NCBI GenBank assembly: GCA_033807695.1
Contig: CM066304.1
Coordinates: 4,340,001-4,404,000, forward strand
Length of the DNA stretch: 64,000 nt
Source: Daedaleopsis sinensis
Lineage: Eukaryota > Basidiomycota > Agaricomycetes > Polyporales > Polyporaceae
Direction: 5' to 3'
Part shown: positions 1-10,030 of the stretch, piece after piece
Numbering within the stretch: position 1 is the stretch's first letter
Layout: every line of letters begins with the position of its first letter
The notes under the pieces: model-generated
Seen by the model: the letters and a program-made list of their open reading frames with translations, nothing else
Told to the model about the DNA's origin: nothing
The model's database searches: none
Position numbers and translations under genes: made by a program

Positions 1-1
1 A

Positions 2-439
2 GCTCCGCCTGTCGCTAAGAAGACCAAGCCGGCTCCGCGGCCGCTCGTGAAAACCGGGAAGGCCACGACACAACAGCAGGCTGACAGTGTCCGCTCGGCG
101 GAGCAGCCAGCCTCACCTGCTAAACAGTCCGCGGAGCACGAGGGTCCGGACGCTCCGCGGAGAAGCTCCCGACCCCGCGTCCCTTCTAGGCGTCATGATG
201 GCGACATCGACATGGATGGGACCGGCGCACAGACCCCACCCAAGAAGTTATCAAAGCGCAAGCGCACCCAGAGCGACGTTCAGGACCACGCTCCGGCGGC
301 GCTACCACCGCCCGTGGTCTCCGAGGCGCCTGCAACCAGGGTGACGCGCCGGAGCGCCCGTGCTGAGCAAGCCCAGGAAGAGCATGCCGCGGAACCTACA
401 CGTCAGCCTAAGCGTGGCCGTGGCCGGGTTAAGAAGTAG
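2..439 (+). CDS. 3' end of a basic, low-complexity protein (partial)
   Basis: The frame is open from the first bases of the window to a TAG at 437-439, so only the C-terminus of a longer gene is seen. The ~145 visible residues are rich in K, R, P, A and S and end in KRGRGRVKK, an AT-hook-like basic tail typical of nuclear or DNA-associated proteins. TRVTRRSAR resembles the TRARKR and RGRKRK patches in the 1437-aa protein encoded next door on the other strand, with which this gene converges (about 220 bp between stop codons). No catalytic domain is visible and the family is not recognised. GC-rich codons and many TCCG/CGGA words match the following 7 kb. Confidence 0.5.
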   Translation, partial: APPVAKKTKPAPRPLVKTGKATTQQQADSVRSAEQPASPAKQSAEHEGPDAPRRSSRPRVPSRRHDGDIDMDGTGAQTPPKKLSKRKRTQSDVQDHAPAALPPPVVSEAPATRVTRRSARAEQAQEEHAAEPTRQPKRGRGRVKK

Positions 440-659
440 CTGAAGATGTATTTTGTACTCACACAAGTTTCCTTGCCAAGAAATATGATTCTACATTCAT
501 GGGATTCGTTACATGTTAAATAAATGGACTCCGGACACAGAGTACTCCAATCAGCAAGAAATCGGTGAGTATCTACATGTACATAAGCATAGCAGTCCGA
601 GCAACAAGAAATCGGCAGGTATGTACAAGTCCGTGAACAGGAAGACCTCGTTTGCAGAT

Positions 660-3600
660 TCAGCTGTCCTCATAGTCCGCAGGTTCATTGTCCGCAAGCT
701 CATCGTCCGCAACGTCGTCGTCCGCGTCCTCCTGACCTTGCTCATCTGATCCCGATGACGAGGAGGTGCTCCAGTAGTCAACCTCCCCTGCCGGAGCATC
801 CTCGTCAAACTCCACCGGATTCGGCTCGTACAACTCCATCTCCCAGTCCTGAATGACAGGGTCTTCGGGCCCTACCACCGGTCCAAACTCGTCGCTCTCC
901 GGAGCATCTGGAGGAGAGTCCAGAGGCATGGAGAGGGGAGCGTCGACTGCCGGAGACGTGAGGAGCAACCCAGGGAGCGGATCCGCGCCCTGCGGAGTCG
1001 TTGAGGACTCACCGGAGACCTGTTGGGCCTGCTGTTCATCTGCAAGACGGCGTGTCTCCAAGATAGTCTCAACCTCCGCGGAGGACCGCTCACGGGTGCG
1101 CCGGATTGGGGTAGTCACCGGGGAGATGATGAAGGTGCGCGGGCGGCGATGGGGAGTCGATGGGGCCGACACAGACGTCACAGAGGCACTTTTCCGGGCG
1201 GCAGGTGCGGAGACCGCAGAGACTCCGCTTTGTCCCCACGTATGCTGCAACGCTTGAAATGTGCCCAGGACCGGCTTGCGGGGGAAATCGATGCTGCGGC
1301 GGGCCGCAAGACCTGCGGTGTGCTTTGGGAACACCGGAGTCCGTCGCGGAGGTGGCTGTGGAGACGGGGAGGATTCGGACCGCTTGTTGTCGACCTGCAT
1401 CGAGTCCTCTGTTGCGGGAGGAGGGGAAGGAATCGCGGGCGGATGATCAGCGACCTGCATCGAGCCCTCTGTCGCGGGAGGAACAGGCGGAAGCCAGGGC
1501 GGAAGATCGGGGAGGGGAGCGAGCTCCGGGACCGTGCTAAGGGACCTCGGAGATACTTCGCGCTCCGCGGGAGAACGGGGGGGCAAGGGAACATCTCCGG
1601 ACGACGGGCGGAGTCCGGACAGCGCTCCGATGATTGTGCGGTCGATTCCGAGTTGAGCAAGGTAGGAGTCGACATGGGATCGAACTCTCGCCTCCTCCTC
1701 CGCGGAGTCACGTCGCTCAAGGTTGTCGACTCGGGCGGAAAGTCGACGGAGCTCCTCCGCAAAAGTGGTCCGTAGACCGGAGTCGTCGTCAACGAGCGGA
1801 GCCGACACTCCGACCTGACTCTCAATCTGTTTGACACGCTCTGCGAGGGCGCGCAGCTCTCGGGAGTGGCGTCCCAGTCGATCCGCCAGCGCGACAGGGT
1901 GCAGACGCTTCTGCGCATCGTTCAGCGCAGCGTCCAGGGGGGCCTCCAGCGCTGCAAGCAGCTTCTTGCGCTCATCCCAGGTGATGTTCCGTCCTTGAAC
2001 GGCGTCTGACATCCTCGTGAGCTGGACCCGGAGCACATTGACCACGTTGCCGATCACCTCGAGCATCTGCTTCGAGAGGTTCTCGACGAGTGGCTCGACG
2101 CTCACTGAGGCGTCATTCGGGACAGCCTCGAGACGGCGTAGAACCTCCGTCTGCTCTTGACGGACATTCCGAAGCTCCGTGTGTACCGCCCGGACTTCAT
2201 CGACCATCGCCGCAATGCGATCCCAGCTCTCCGTGAAGATTGCCCGCAAGGAGTCCGTGTACTCCAGCATCTGACGGAGCATGTGCTCGTTCACAGGCAC
2301 CGCGGGGACATGCTGAATTGCGGTGAGCACGGTGTCCTGCGCGCGCGTGATGTCGATGGCGACCTGGAGAGCTTCATGGATGTCTGCAGCAAGCAGAGCC
2401 ATTTGCTGGCTGAGATACGTGCCCAGCTCCGTCGGATTGTCCGGGTACTCGACGATGGAGAACGAGCCTTGCACACGAGACCCGAGAACCCGCATAATGT
2501 CGTCGGCTTTCGTGCGGATGGAAGCGAGGGTCGGACGGAGGGCTTGCGCAGCAGTTAGGCTTCCTCTGGCATCAGCCATCAGAGACGCGACGCTGGTCGG
2601 GAGCATGAAAGTGCTTGCGCGCGGGATCGGAGGGATGACGTCGGGCATAGACAGGGGGCGGCTGGACGGACCTGCAAGGAGGGAGGCGGGGGGCACGTCT
2701 TCAAGGCGGCGACTGGATGGACCTGCGATGGGAGGGGCGGGGGGGACGTCTTCAAGGCGGCGGCTGGACGGACCTGCAATGGGAGGGGCGGGGGGGACGT
2801 CTTCAAGGCGGCGGCTGGACGGACCTGCCACGGGAGGGATGTTGGGGATGGCGACCCGAGCGGGGCCCACGGACGAGGGTGCTGTTTTATCCGACAGGAG
2901 TGCGGAGGAACGGGGCGGAGGTGGAACACGCGGAAGAGATGGCCATCCCGCTGTCGGTATTGTGAGTAGCAATAAAAGTGCGGACATTAGCAACGTACCA
3001 GGAATCGGCGGAATGCGGATTGCGCGAGACATCCGAAGAGTCTCAGCTACTCTTGCGGATTGCTCCATCTGCAACGCAGCACCCGTGCTGAGCGGTGGTT
3101 GCTTGCTGACCTCGCGAATCTCGCGATAAGGTGAAACCGCAGCCCGCGGACGCATCGTCTGACTGCGAATGGTGTCGCTGACGACCACAGCTCCTCCTCG
3201 CGCATATGTCGACTCCTCGCGCAAGAGACGTCCTGCATACGGCCCCTCGCCGTCCGCAGGGGCATCCGGCCCCTCGTCGTCCGCAGGGGCATCCGGCCCC
3301 TCGTCGTCCGCAGGGGCATCCGGAGCCTGTTCCGGAGCGTCCGCTGTGGACTCCATGTCCACGGCCATCCCGTCGCCCTCCTGTGCTGTTGAGGAGTCCG
3401 CGCCGGTCGAAGAAGGCGGGGCGGCAGTCGAACTGGATCCGGCGTCCCGCGGAGTTGTCGGACCACTGGTTGTCGACGGCGGAGGCTCTGTGGACGTCGC
3501 GGAACGGGACCGTCGAGCAACCGCCTTGCCCTTGCCTTTGCTATCGGGCTTGCTGTCGGTTCTCGCTTTTTTCCTGTACGGGTTACCGCCCTCAACGAGG

Positions 3601-5085
3601 ACCGAGCGATAGCCGTTGATGCGGTGGTCTGCGCAGACCTGGTACCACCACAGCGGAACCGCGTACGTCTTGTCGTGGTACCCGGCTGGATACATTTCGA
3701 CCTTCACCTCTCCGGCAGCGACCCGTTGGCACGCCAGCCAAACTAGATACGACCTCCTGGCGGCGTTCTTGTCGATTGTAGCCAAAGAGCAGCGGCCATG
3801 GGTGACGACGCAGATGTCGCAAGAGCCTGCGTTCGCGGGGACCGTGAACTTACACACGTGGCCGTTGGCAATGCACCTGCCGCAACGGAGATGCGCAGGC
3901 TACGGAGAAAACGATTAGATACAGTGTACAGCTGAGTAGAATACTCTTACCAGTGTGATCGCGAGCGGCCATTCCCCTTCGGGGGGAACGTCTTGCTCCT
4001 CAGAGGGCCCTTGCTCGAGCTTTCTCTTTCTCCCACGTGCAGGTTGCGTCGAAGGACCGGCCGATGACGGAGGAGCTGCGGCCGTGTCTGCGCGTTTGCG
4101 CGCACGTGTGATCATGCCGGCCGGGGTGGTGGGGGGTAGCGGAGCAGGAGGTGGAGGAGGAGGAACCGCTTTCTCCGCCTTCTTGGTCTTTTTCTTGGAC
4201 GGAGGAGGAGGCGGAACCTCGGGAGGGGGTGCGGACTCGGTGTCCGATTCTTCTGTCTGCCGCTTCTTGCCCTTCCGTTTGGTGGGGGTAGTCGGCGGAG
4301 CGTCGGAAAGGGGTGCGGATGCGGAGTCCGACCTGGCTGGCTGCTTCCGGGGCTTCTTGCCTCCCCGCTTCGGAGTGGGAGTCTCCTCGCCTGTGGACAT
4401 CTCCTCTGCTCCCGCATGGCCCTCCGGATGTTCGAATACGCTCACCGCGTAGAACGGGAGGACTGCGGGGACGGTGGGGTTGAGCAGTCCTGGTGCGAAG
4501 AGTGTCTGCGGCTGCATGTCCTGAATGCTCCGCTGTCCGGGATCGACTGTGTGCGACCAAGCGCTCCGTGAGACCTTGTTCACATGTAACAAGGGCTATG
4601 TACTCACCTTGCCTCCACCAGCAGTCACGGACCTGGTCCTGTGGGAGGATGCGTGGGGCCGCAAGGTCGTTCGGCTCGATCCGAATGACGTGTGCTGGAT
4701 CGGTCGGGGAGTGGCACTCGTGGCCTTGAACGCACGCGCTGTACACCGCGTCCGCTGCAACCAGACTGGCCCCACGGCGAGCCCTGACGTTGTGCTCCCA
4801 AAGACATCCAAGCGCGAATCCCGGAAGGGTGCGCCAGCGGTAAGCGTGCACCATCTTCGCAAGGTACTTGCACGCGTTCGTAAACCGCAAGTCCCAGGAC
4901 TTACGAGCCTCCTCTTTTTTGTCCGGTCTGCCGTGCCAAGCCCAGAAGAGCTGGCTGATGACCTGCTCCATCTCCTGAATCTGCTCCGCGTTCGGTTTGG
5001 GAGGCCGGCGCTCCGAGGGCTTCGCGTGGGATCGGTGTGGACCTTGCGGTGTGGAACCAGTGGCGTCGGAGGTAGAGGACTGCAT
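660..5085 (-). CDS. Large protein with internal Zn2Cys6-like cluster and coiled coil
   Basis: Three exons on the minus strand: 5085-4608, 4546-3951 and 3899-660, giving 1437 aa with every junction in frame. Exon 1 encodes a folded-looking region (LFWAWHG, WEHNVRARRG) that I do not recognise. Exon 2 encodes K/P-rich linkers. Exon 3 opens with a cysteine cluster spaced CX2CX6CX10CX2CX6C (C364 to C395), the spacing of fungal Zn2Cys6 DNA-binding domains. A Pro/Ser linker with 9-aa (DAPADDEGP) and 17-aa repeats follows, then about 250 residues of predicted coiled coil and a Pro-rich region. The protein ends in an extremely acidic tail containing PAGEVDYWSTSSSSGSDE. Zn2Cys6 domains normally sit near the N-terminus and precede a fungal TF domain; neither holds here. 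Inference: a DNA-binding or structural nuclear protein. It is divergent with the gene starting at 5302. Confidence 0.75.
2650..2835 (-). repeat. 51-bp in-frame minisatellite inside the Zn-cluster gene
   Basis: Three to four copies of a 51-bp unit (a shared word recurs at 2701, 2752 and 2803) encode a 17-residue repeat of the form AGPSSRRLEDVPPAPPI. The unit keeps frame and copies are nearly identical, indicating recent slippage or unequal exchange. Confidence 0.9.
3241..3325 (-). repeat. 27-bp in-frame minisatellite (DAPADDEGP)
   Basis: Three 27-bp units starting at 3241, 3268 and 3295 encode repeats of DAPADDEGP in the acidic linker after the cysteine cluster. Confidence 0.9.
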
Positions 5086-5301
5086 AGTTAACGAGTTGGA
5101 GATGACAGAGGTTGAGAGTAGAGCAGGATGAGAGAGAAATGTAGACGGTGTCGTCGAAGCCCTCGAGCTCCCCGATGTTCAAAAATGAACCACGCGCGGA
5201 GCGCCCGCGGCTTGCCCGGCGCCACGTGGGATTGGCGCCCGCCGCAGCATCTCCGGAGTTCAAGTTCATCGTCAAAGTCCAACACCTTCCTGCAATCCAG
5301 C
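5086..5301. promoter_or_regulatory. Shared divergent promoter of the accessory gene pair
   Basis: Only 216 bp separate the start codons of the 1437-aa gene (minus) and the 361-aa gene (plus), so both must be driven from this interval or from within the neighbouring gene. No clear TATA box is seen. TCCGGAG (around 5250) and other CCG/CGG words are present. Confidence 0.5.
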
Positions 5302-6545
5302 ATGTCAAGTGCACCCGGACCTTCAAAACGTGCTCGTGCTGCAAGCTCCGCATCTGAGGGACCTACAGGTGAGCCTCCAATGCACAGTTTACACCGGTAT
5401 ACTCATAGACTGCGGAGCAGAACAAAATGTCGGAGACAGGCGTCCTGTGCAACGGGTGCGCCTCCTTGTTGGGAGTGAATCAAGTGCTGCAGCAGGTATG
5501 TAGATCACTGCACTCTCATACACATCTACTGATATCTATATTAACAGCCGGTCGTACTACTGTGAGGAGAGTCCGTCTGACTCTACCTGTTCCCCCGGAT
5601 GCAGGAGAAGGTAAGCGTGAGACTAAACTGAATGTACCCCAGCTCATCCATTCGTATCCAGCAGCAAGTCGTCCTGTGCGTAGAGTACGCATCCGAGAGC
5701 CCACCCCCGGACCAGAGTCCCCTGGTGATGTTGCCGGAGACTATCTCTCATCCTCCGGTGACCCGAGAACACCGTCACCGGCCGTACCGTCGACCACACG
5801 CGCGGTTCCCGAGAGCCCCCACCATCGACAGCGGCGACTGCGTGAGGAGTTTGTGAGTCGAGAGCCACCAGCAGGGTTCTCTGTCGGAGGTGTAGCACCC
5901 TCATTCCGTCCGTTCGTTCCCGCTCACTACGCTTCGCGTCAGAACGCTCCCCAAGCCGAGTTTGGGGATTTTCCTGAGCTGCTCTTCGAAGACATGGAGG
6001 AGGTAGGACCTGCCGGAACAGTCGCATACAGCACCAGCGACAGCGACAATGCTGAGTCGATGTCCGCCGCCGCCGTGTCCGAAAGTGATGTTGGACCTGC
6101 TGGCGAGGTCTACTTCTCTTCCTCCGCGTCCGATGCATCGTCTGGCAGCATCGGGGAGGTCGGAGTGGGTAGCTATGGCAGCTCGGGAGCTGACGATGAC
6201 AACTCCCCTCCCAACCACCCATCATTCGCTGCACTCGACACATCGGAGCAATCGGACTCATACCCTTCGGAGAACCCACCGGTGTCGCCGCCAGACGATG
6301 CATCTCACACGACGGCCACAGAAGCGTACACGCGGGGAGAGGTTGAGGAGAGACGGAGATGGATGCGGTGGTTGGAACAAGACACTGCAGTCCTTGACGA
6401 GGTAGACCGGGCGGTCACTGCGTCATGGTTCATTGAACATGGTCCGCAGCCTGCCTCGACCTATCTCCGATCAGCGAACGATGCAGCGATGTTGTACGGC
6501 CGGGAATGGGTGCTACGAACAGCGTGGAGAAGTCATGGAGCCTAG
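5302..6545 (+). CDS. Acidic low-complexity protein with exon-encoded VRRVR repeats
   Basis: Four exons reconstruct in frame: 5302-5368, 5421-5495 (acceptor could also be 5409), 5548-5610 and 5665-6545, giving about 361 aa. Exons 2 and 3 are symmetric phase 1-1 exons. Each carries one copy of a short basic motif and exon 4 begins with a third: RRPVQRVRLLV, RTTVRRVRLTL and SRPVRRVRIRE. The rest is Pro/Ser-rich, then strongly acidic, with two copies of a PAG(T/E)V-Y-S-S-S-D motif (VGPAGTVAYSTSDSD, VGPAGEVYFSSSASD) that also occurs in the tail of the divergent 1437-aa protein. The C-terminal ~80 residues (RRRWMRWLEQDTAVLDEVDR, then STYLRSANDAAMLYGREW) look folded. No family recognised. The divergent layout and shared tail motif suggest the two proteins work together or share ancestry. 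Confidence 0.65.
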
Positions 6546-6684
6546 GATGTCATCATGTAATCTCTATAGCGTTCCAAACTGAGTTACACCGTACTTTATG
6601 CTCCGCTGATGCACTTCCGGCAAGACAGATTCGAGGGATCTTGGTATGAATTGTCGGCATTCACATATGCTCCGGACACTTCGC

Positions 6685-7765
6685 AAGCTCACAGTGCCGG
6701 CCAGGGCCTCTAGCTCTCGTACATAGCACTCCGGCCGGCTGCAGGGCTCCGCGGGGCCTCTCACTCTCGTACATAGCACTCCGGCCGGCTGCAAGGCTCC
6801 GCGGAGCCGCAGGCCCGCGGGATGCACGCACACTGCCTGCAAGTCAAACTCAAGGGATCTTGGGATAGGATTATCAGCGGCGCAAGCTCACGTTCAGTCA
6901 GTCGCCATCAATCCTGCAACACGGAGCTCTAGCTCACAGTGCCGGCCGGGGCCTCTAGCTCTCGTACATAGCACTCCGGCCGGCTGCAGGGCTCCGCGGA
7001 GCCGCAGGCCCGCGGGATGCACGCACACTGCCTGCAAGTCAAACTCAAGGGATCTTGGGATAGGATTATCAGCGGCGCAAGCTCACGTTCAGTCAGTCGC
7101 CATCAATCCTGCAACACGGAGCTCTAGCTCACAGTGCCGGCCGGGGCCTCTAGCTCTCGTACATAGCACTCCGGCCGGCTGCAGGGCTCCGCGGAGCCGC
7201 AGTCCCGCGGGATGCACGCACACTGCCTGCAAGTCAAACTCAAGGGATCTTGGGATAGGATTATCAGCGGCGCAAGCTCACGTTCAGTCAGTCGCCATCA
7301 ATCCTGCAACACGGAGCTCTAGCTCACAGTGCCGGCCGGGGCCTCTAGCTCTCGTACATAGCACTCCGGCCGGCTGCAGGGCTCCGCGGAGCCGCAGTCC
7401 CGCGGGATGCACGCACACTGCCTGCAAGTCAAACTCAAGGGATCTTGGGATAGGATTATCAGCGGCGCAAGCTCACGTTCAGTCAGTCGCCATCAATCCT
7501 GCAACACGGAGCTCTAGCTCACAGTGCCGGCCGGGGCCTCTAGCTCTCGTACATAGCACTCCGGCCGGCTGCAGGGCTCCGCGGAGCCGCAGTCCCGCGG
7601 GATGCACGCACACTGCCTGCAAGTCAAACTCAAGGGATCTTGGGATAGGATTATCAGCGGCGCAAGCTCACGTTCAGTCAGTCGCCATCAATCCTGCAAC
7701 ACGGAGCTCTAGCTCACAGTGCCGGCCGGGGCCTCTAGCTCTCGTACATAGTACTCCGGCTACGG
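6685..7765. repeat. 195-bp tandem repeat (satellite-like) array
   Basis: A 195-bp unit repeats with exact period: the word agctcacagtgccggcc starts at 6931, 7126, 7321, 7516 and 7711, preceded by a divergent, internally duplicated copy from about 6685. Interior copies are almost identical; a G/T difference (caggcccgcg versus cagtcccgcg) separates early from later copies. Each full unit contains the perfect 14-bp palindrome GGCTCCGCGGAGCC plus CCGGCCGG words. No ORF spans the array convincingly. A weaker pre-copy may extend back to about 6630. Confidence 0.95.
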
Positions 7766-7892
7766 AGCCCCGCGGACCTGCTCTCATGCAGAGTAAACCT
7801 ATAGACTGAGAGCCAAAGTATCTGTACGGAACTACTACCAGGGAGCGGATATAGCACACCGGAGTACCGTATACATGAACCTCATCCATCAT

Positions 7893-7992
7893 CCGGCCGG
7901 ACAGTAACTATGTGTATTATCGTTTATCCGGTCGGACCCGGCCGGACAGTAAGTATGGTGTTTCGTACAGTCCGGTCGGGCAGTAAGTTTAG
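7893..7992 (+). repeat. Three short direct repeats, CCGG(C/T)CGG(A/G)CAGTAA
   Basis: The words ccggccggacagtaactatg (7893), ccggccggacagtaagtatg (7938) and ccggtcgggcagtaagttta (7972) form a small direct-repeat cluster just right of the 195-bp array. Function unknown. Confidence 0.7.
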
Positions 7993-8032
7993 GGTACTTT
8001 CATGTAATCATGTGGAGGATAAGGCTGGAAGG

Positions 8033-8830
8033 GATCGGAGCACTCCGATGCATAACTCTCAAATCCAATCGCTGCACGAGAGTAGGGATAGTCTAATTGA
8101 ACTGATATCTTGTTACACACTCTCTAGGGAATACAAAGACACAAGGCATGACATATAACATGGAGCCTTTATATTACGCTCCCTAATAGTACAGTTGGCA
8201 TGAACACTGTAAAGTTGTCCGCGGCTGCACTCGTCTGTTCGATTCCGGGCAGTCCTTTTTTTGCCTACGGTAAATGGCTGTCCGATCGGGATACGGGAGT
8301 GCGCGCATTTGCGACCCGATCGGGCCACCGAGGACAGTAGCTCCGAGGCCCGATTGAAAGACCCTAGTGTCAATGCCACTGCAGAGGATCGGGAGACACC
8401 AATGTAAATATCAACCCCCGCTTCCGACCAGTACAGTGACAACACCCGGTCCAGCGATCGGAGCACAGAGCTGCCTATACTACTACCCCGATCCCTGAGC
8501 ATACATGGTGTATCGGTTAATGGAGTTCGGGTAGTACATACAGTCGTAGTTGAGATTCACAAAGTGGATACCCCATCGAAAAAGACTCCATAGTTCGATA
8601 TTCCGATCCGATGAGCAGAGTGCACATTGCTATGGCACGATCGGACAAGACTGGTGCACATATGCGCCCCCGGATCGGACGACTATATAGGACATATCCC
8701 CGCGCTCGATCCGGGTGAACAGCTGGGGTAGCGGCACCCAGGGGTAATATTCGATCGGCTGACGTTTGTGCTAAAGTCAGGTGTCCCGATCTGACCGCCT
8801 TGGCATGTAGATTAATAGGGCCGATCCCGT
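8033..8830. repeat. Block densely studded with GATCGG / CCGATC words
   Basis: About 13 occurrences of GATCGG or a close form on either strand lie at roughly 8033, 8284, 8318, 8387, 8456, 8490, 8603, 8639, 8673, 8708, 8753, 8797 and 8821. That is one per ~60 bp, where chance would give about one or fewer exact matches. The spacing is irregular and the intervening sequence is not repeated. No coding potential seen. Confidence 0.7.
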
Positions 8831-8887
8831 CAGATTGGCCAACTACAGAGGACCTTTGTCAATCATATTGGGTAACTACAGTTATGA

Positions 8888-10030
8888 TACCTACTGAAGG
8901 GGCTGAAGAATCACCCTCCATTCGTCATTGTCGTCGATGCTCTTGACGAGTGCACACATCAGGCGGCAAATCTTGTCCCAGAATTCTTGCAGCATCTGCT
9001 AACAAGCGCGACCAAATGCTCTACGTCACTTCGTATACTCATCCTCTCGCGTCCGGAGATGCACTACGTCCGCGAGGTCCTCGACGCTCCTGAATTCATA
9101 AACTCGGTCGAGACTCTTGTGCTCTCCAGCCCTCGGTACGCTGCTTCTGCCCACGGAGACATCCGCGCTCTAATCGTGAAGAAACTGAACGATCATGACT
9201 GGAGCAAGAGATGGTCCGCGAGGAGGCCCGATGTCGTCGAACAACTGACCGAACGCTCGAATGGGGTTTTCATATACGCGGAGACGGCCACCAACTTCCT
9301 TCTCAACGAGCCGAACAATCTCGACGAACGGCTTGGCCTAATTCTCTCAATCGAGACTCCATACGGATTCAGCGACCTCGACATGCTGTACCTCACGGTA
9401 CTCGAGACCGCATTCCCCAAGAAGGATCGGCACCCGCTTGAAGAGAAGCGAATGCGACAGGTGCTGGGCTACATCGCTTGTCTGCGGGAGCAGGGTGGTG
9501 GGCTCACCCCGCGAACGCTAGAGTACATGACGGGGATGAAGGTTGAGCACTCAATGTCGATCCTCAACAAGCTCCGCTCCGTCGTCCACTTCGAATTCAA
9601 CAATCCAGATGCGTGCTTCCGCGTCGTCCACCTCACCTTCCGCCAATTCCTCCTCTCCCGAAGCTCGCCTGACCCATTCCACGTCACGCTCACCGTCGTG
9701 CACGGGCAGCTTGCGGTGCACTGCATGACGATCTTACTCATATACGCCAAGGTGCCTGGGTGGAAGCCAGGAGATGAACTACAAGCATGTCAAGACAGCA
9801 GCCGACGAGCTCCGGGAAAAGACAGGCCGTTCCCCTTCCATGTGTGGTACGCGGTCACGCATCACAAGGAGCACGAGGCAATCGCGGATACGATGCCGCA
9901 CGAGAGCTTGGGCATCGTGACAAGCTTCGAGGCAATGATCAAACTGAAACCGTTGGAGCATTGGATGACTCGTCCGATACATGACGACGAGACACCGCAG
10001 GGTACGTTCCGCATGAGACCTTTCACTTGA
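8888..10030 (+). pseudogene. NACHT-type STAND NTPase fragment, lacking the P-loop
   Basis: An open frame from 8888 to TGA at 10028-10030 encodes the second half of a fungal NACHT/NLR-like NTPase. It begins just before a Walker B segment, FVIVVDALDEC, followed by the sensor-like strand LRILILSRPE, then the helical part (VFIYAETATNFL, ILNKLRSVVHFE) and VVHLTFRQFLLS, typical of Nephrocystin-3/NACHT proteins. The N-terminal effector domain and Walker A P-loop are absent: upstream is an in-frame stop (8885-8887), then the GATCGG block. No WD40, ankyrin or TPR repeats follow. Family members are usually above 600 aa and act in heterokaryon incompatibility or innate immunity. Probably a 5'-truncated relic; the remaining frame is intact for ~380 codons, so decay is recent or the part is retained. 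Confidence 0.7.

Noticed and set aside
1178..1918. 246-codon alternative minus-strand frame and several plus-strand frames over 1-3.9 kb
   Set aside because: Overlap the 1437-aa gene in other frames; Arg/Ser/Pro-biased composition typical of shadows in GC-rich repeats.
5644..6303. 219-codon minus-strand frame
   Set aside because: Antisense to exon 4 of the 361-aa gene, which has consistent splice phases and a shared protein motif.
6685..7765. CRISPR-like interpretation of the 195-bp array
   Set aside because: No unique spacers: the whole unit repeats, in a eukaryotic setting.
1..8830. Assignment of the accessory region to a named transposon superfamily
   Set aside because: No transposase, reverse transcriptase, integrase, helicase or terminal repeats could be identified in the window.
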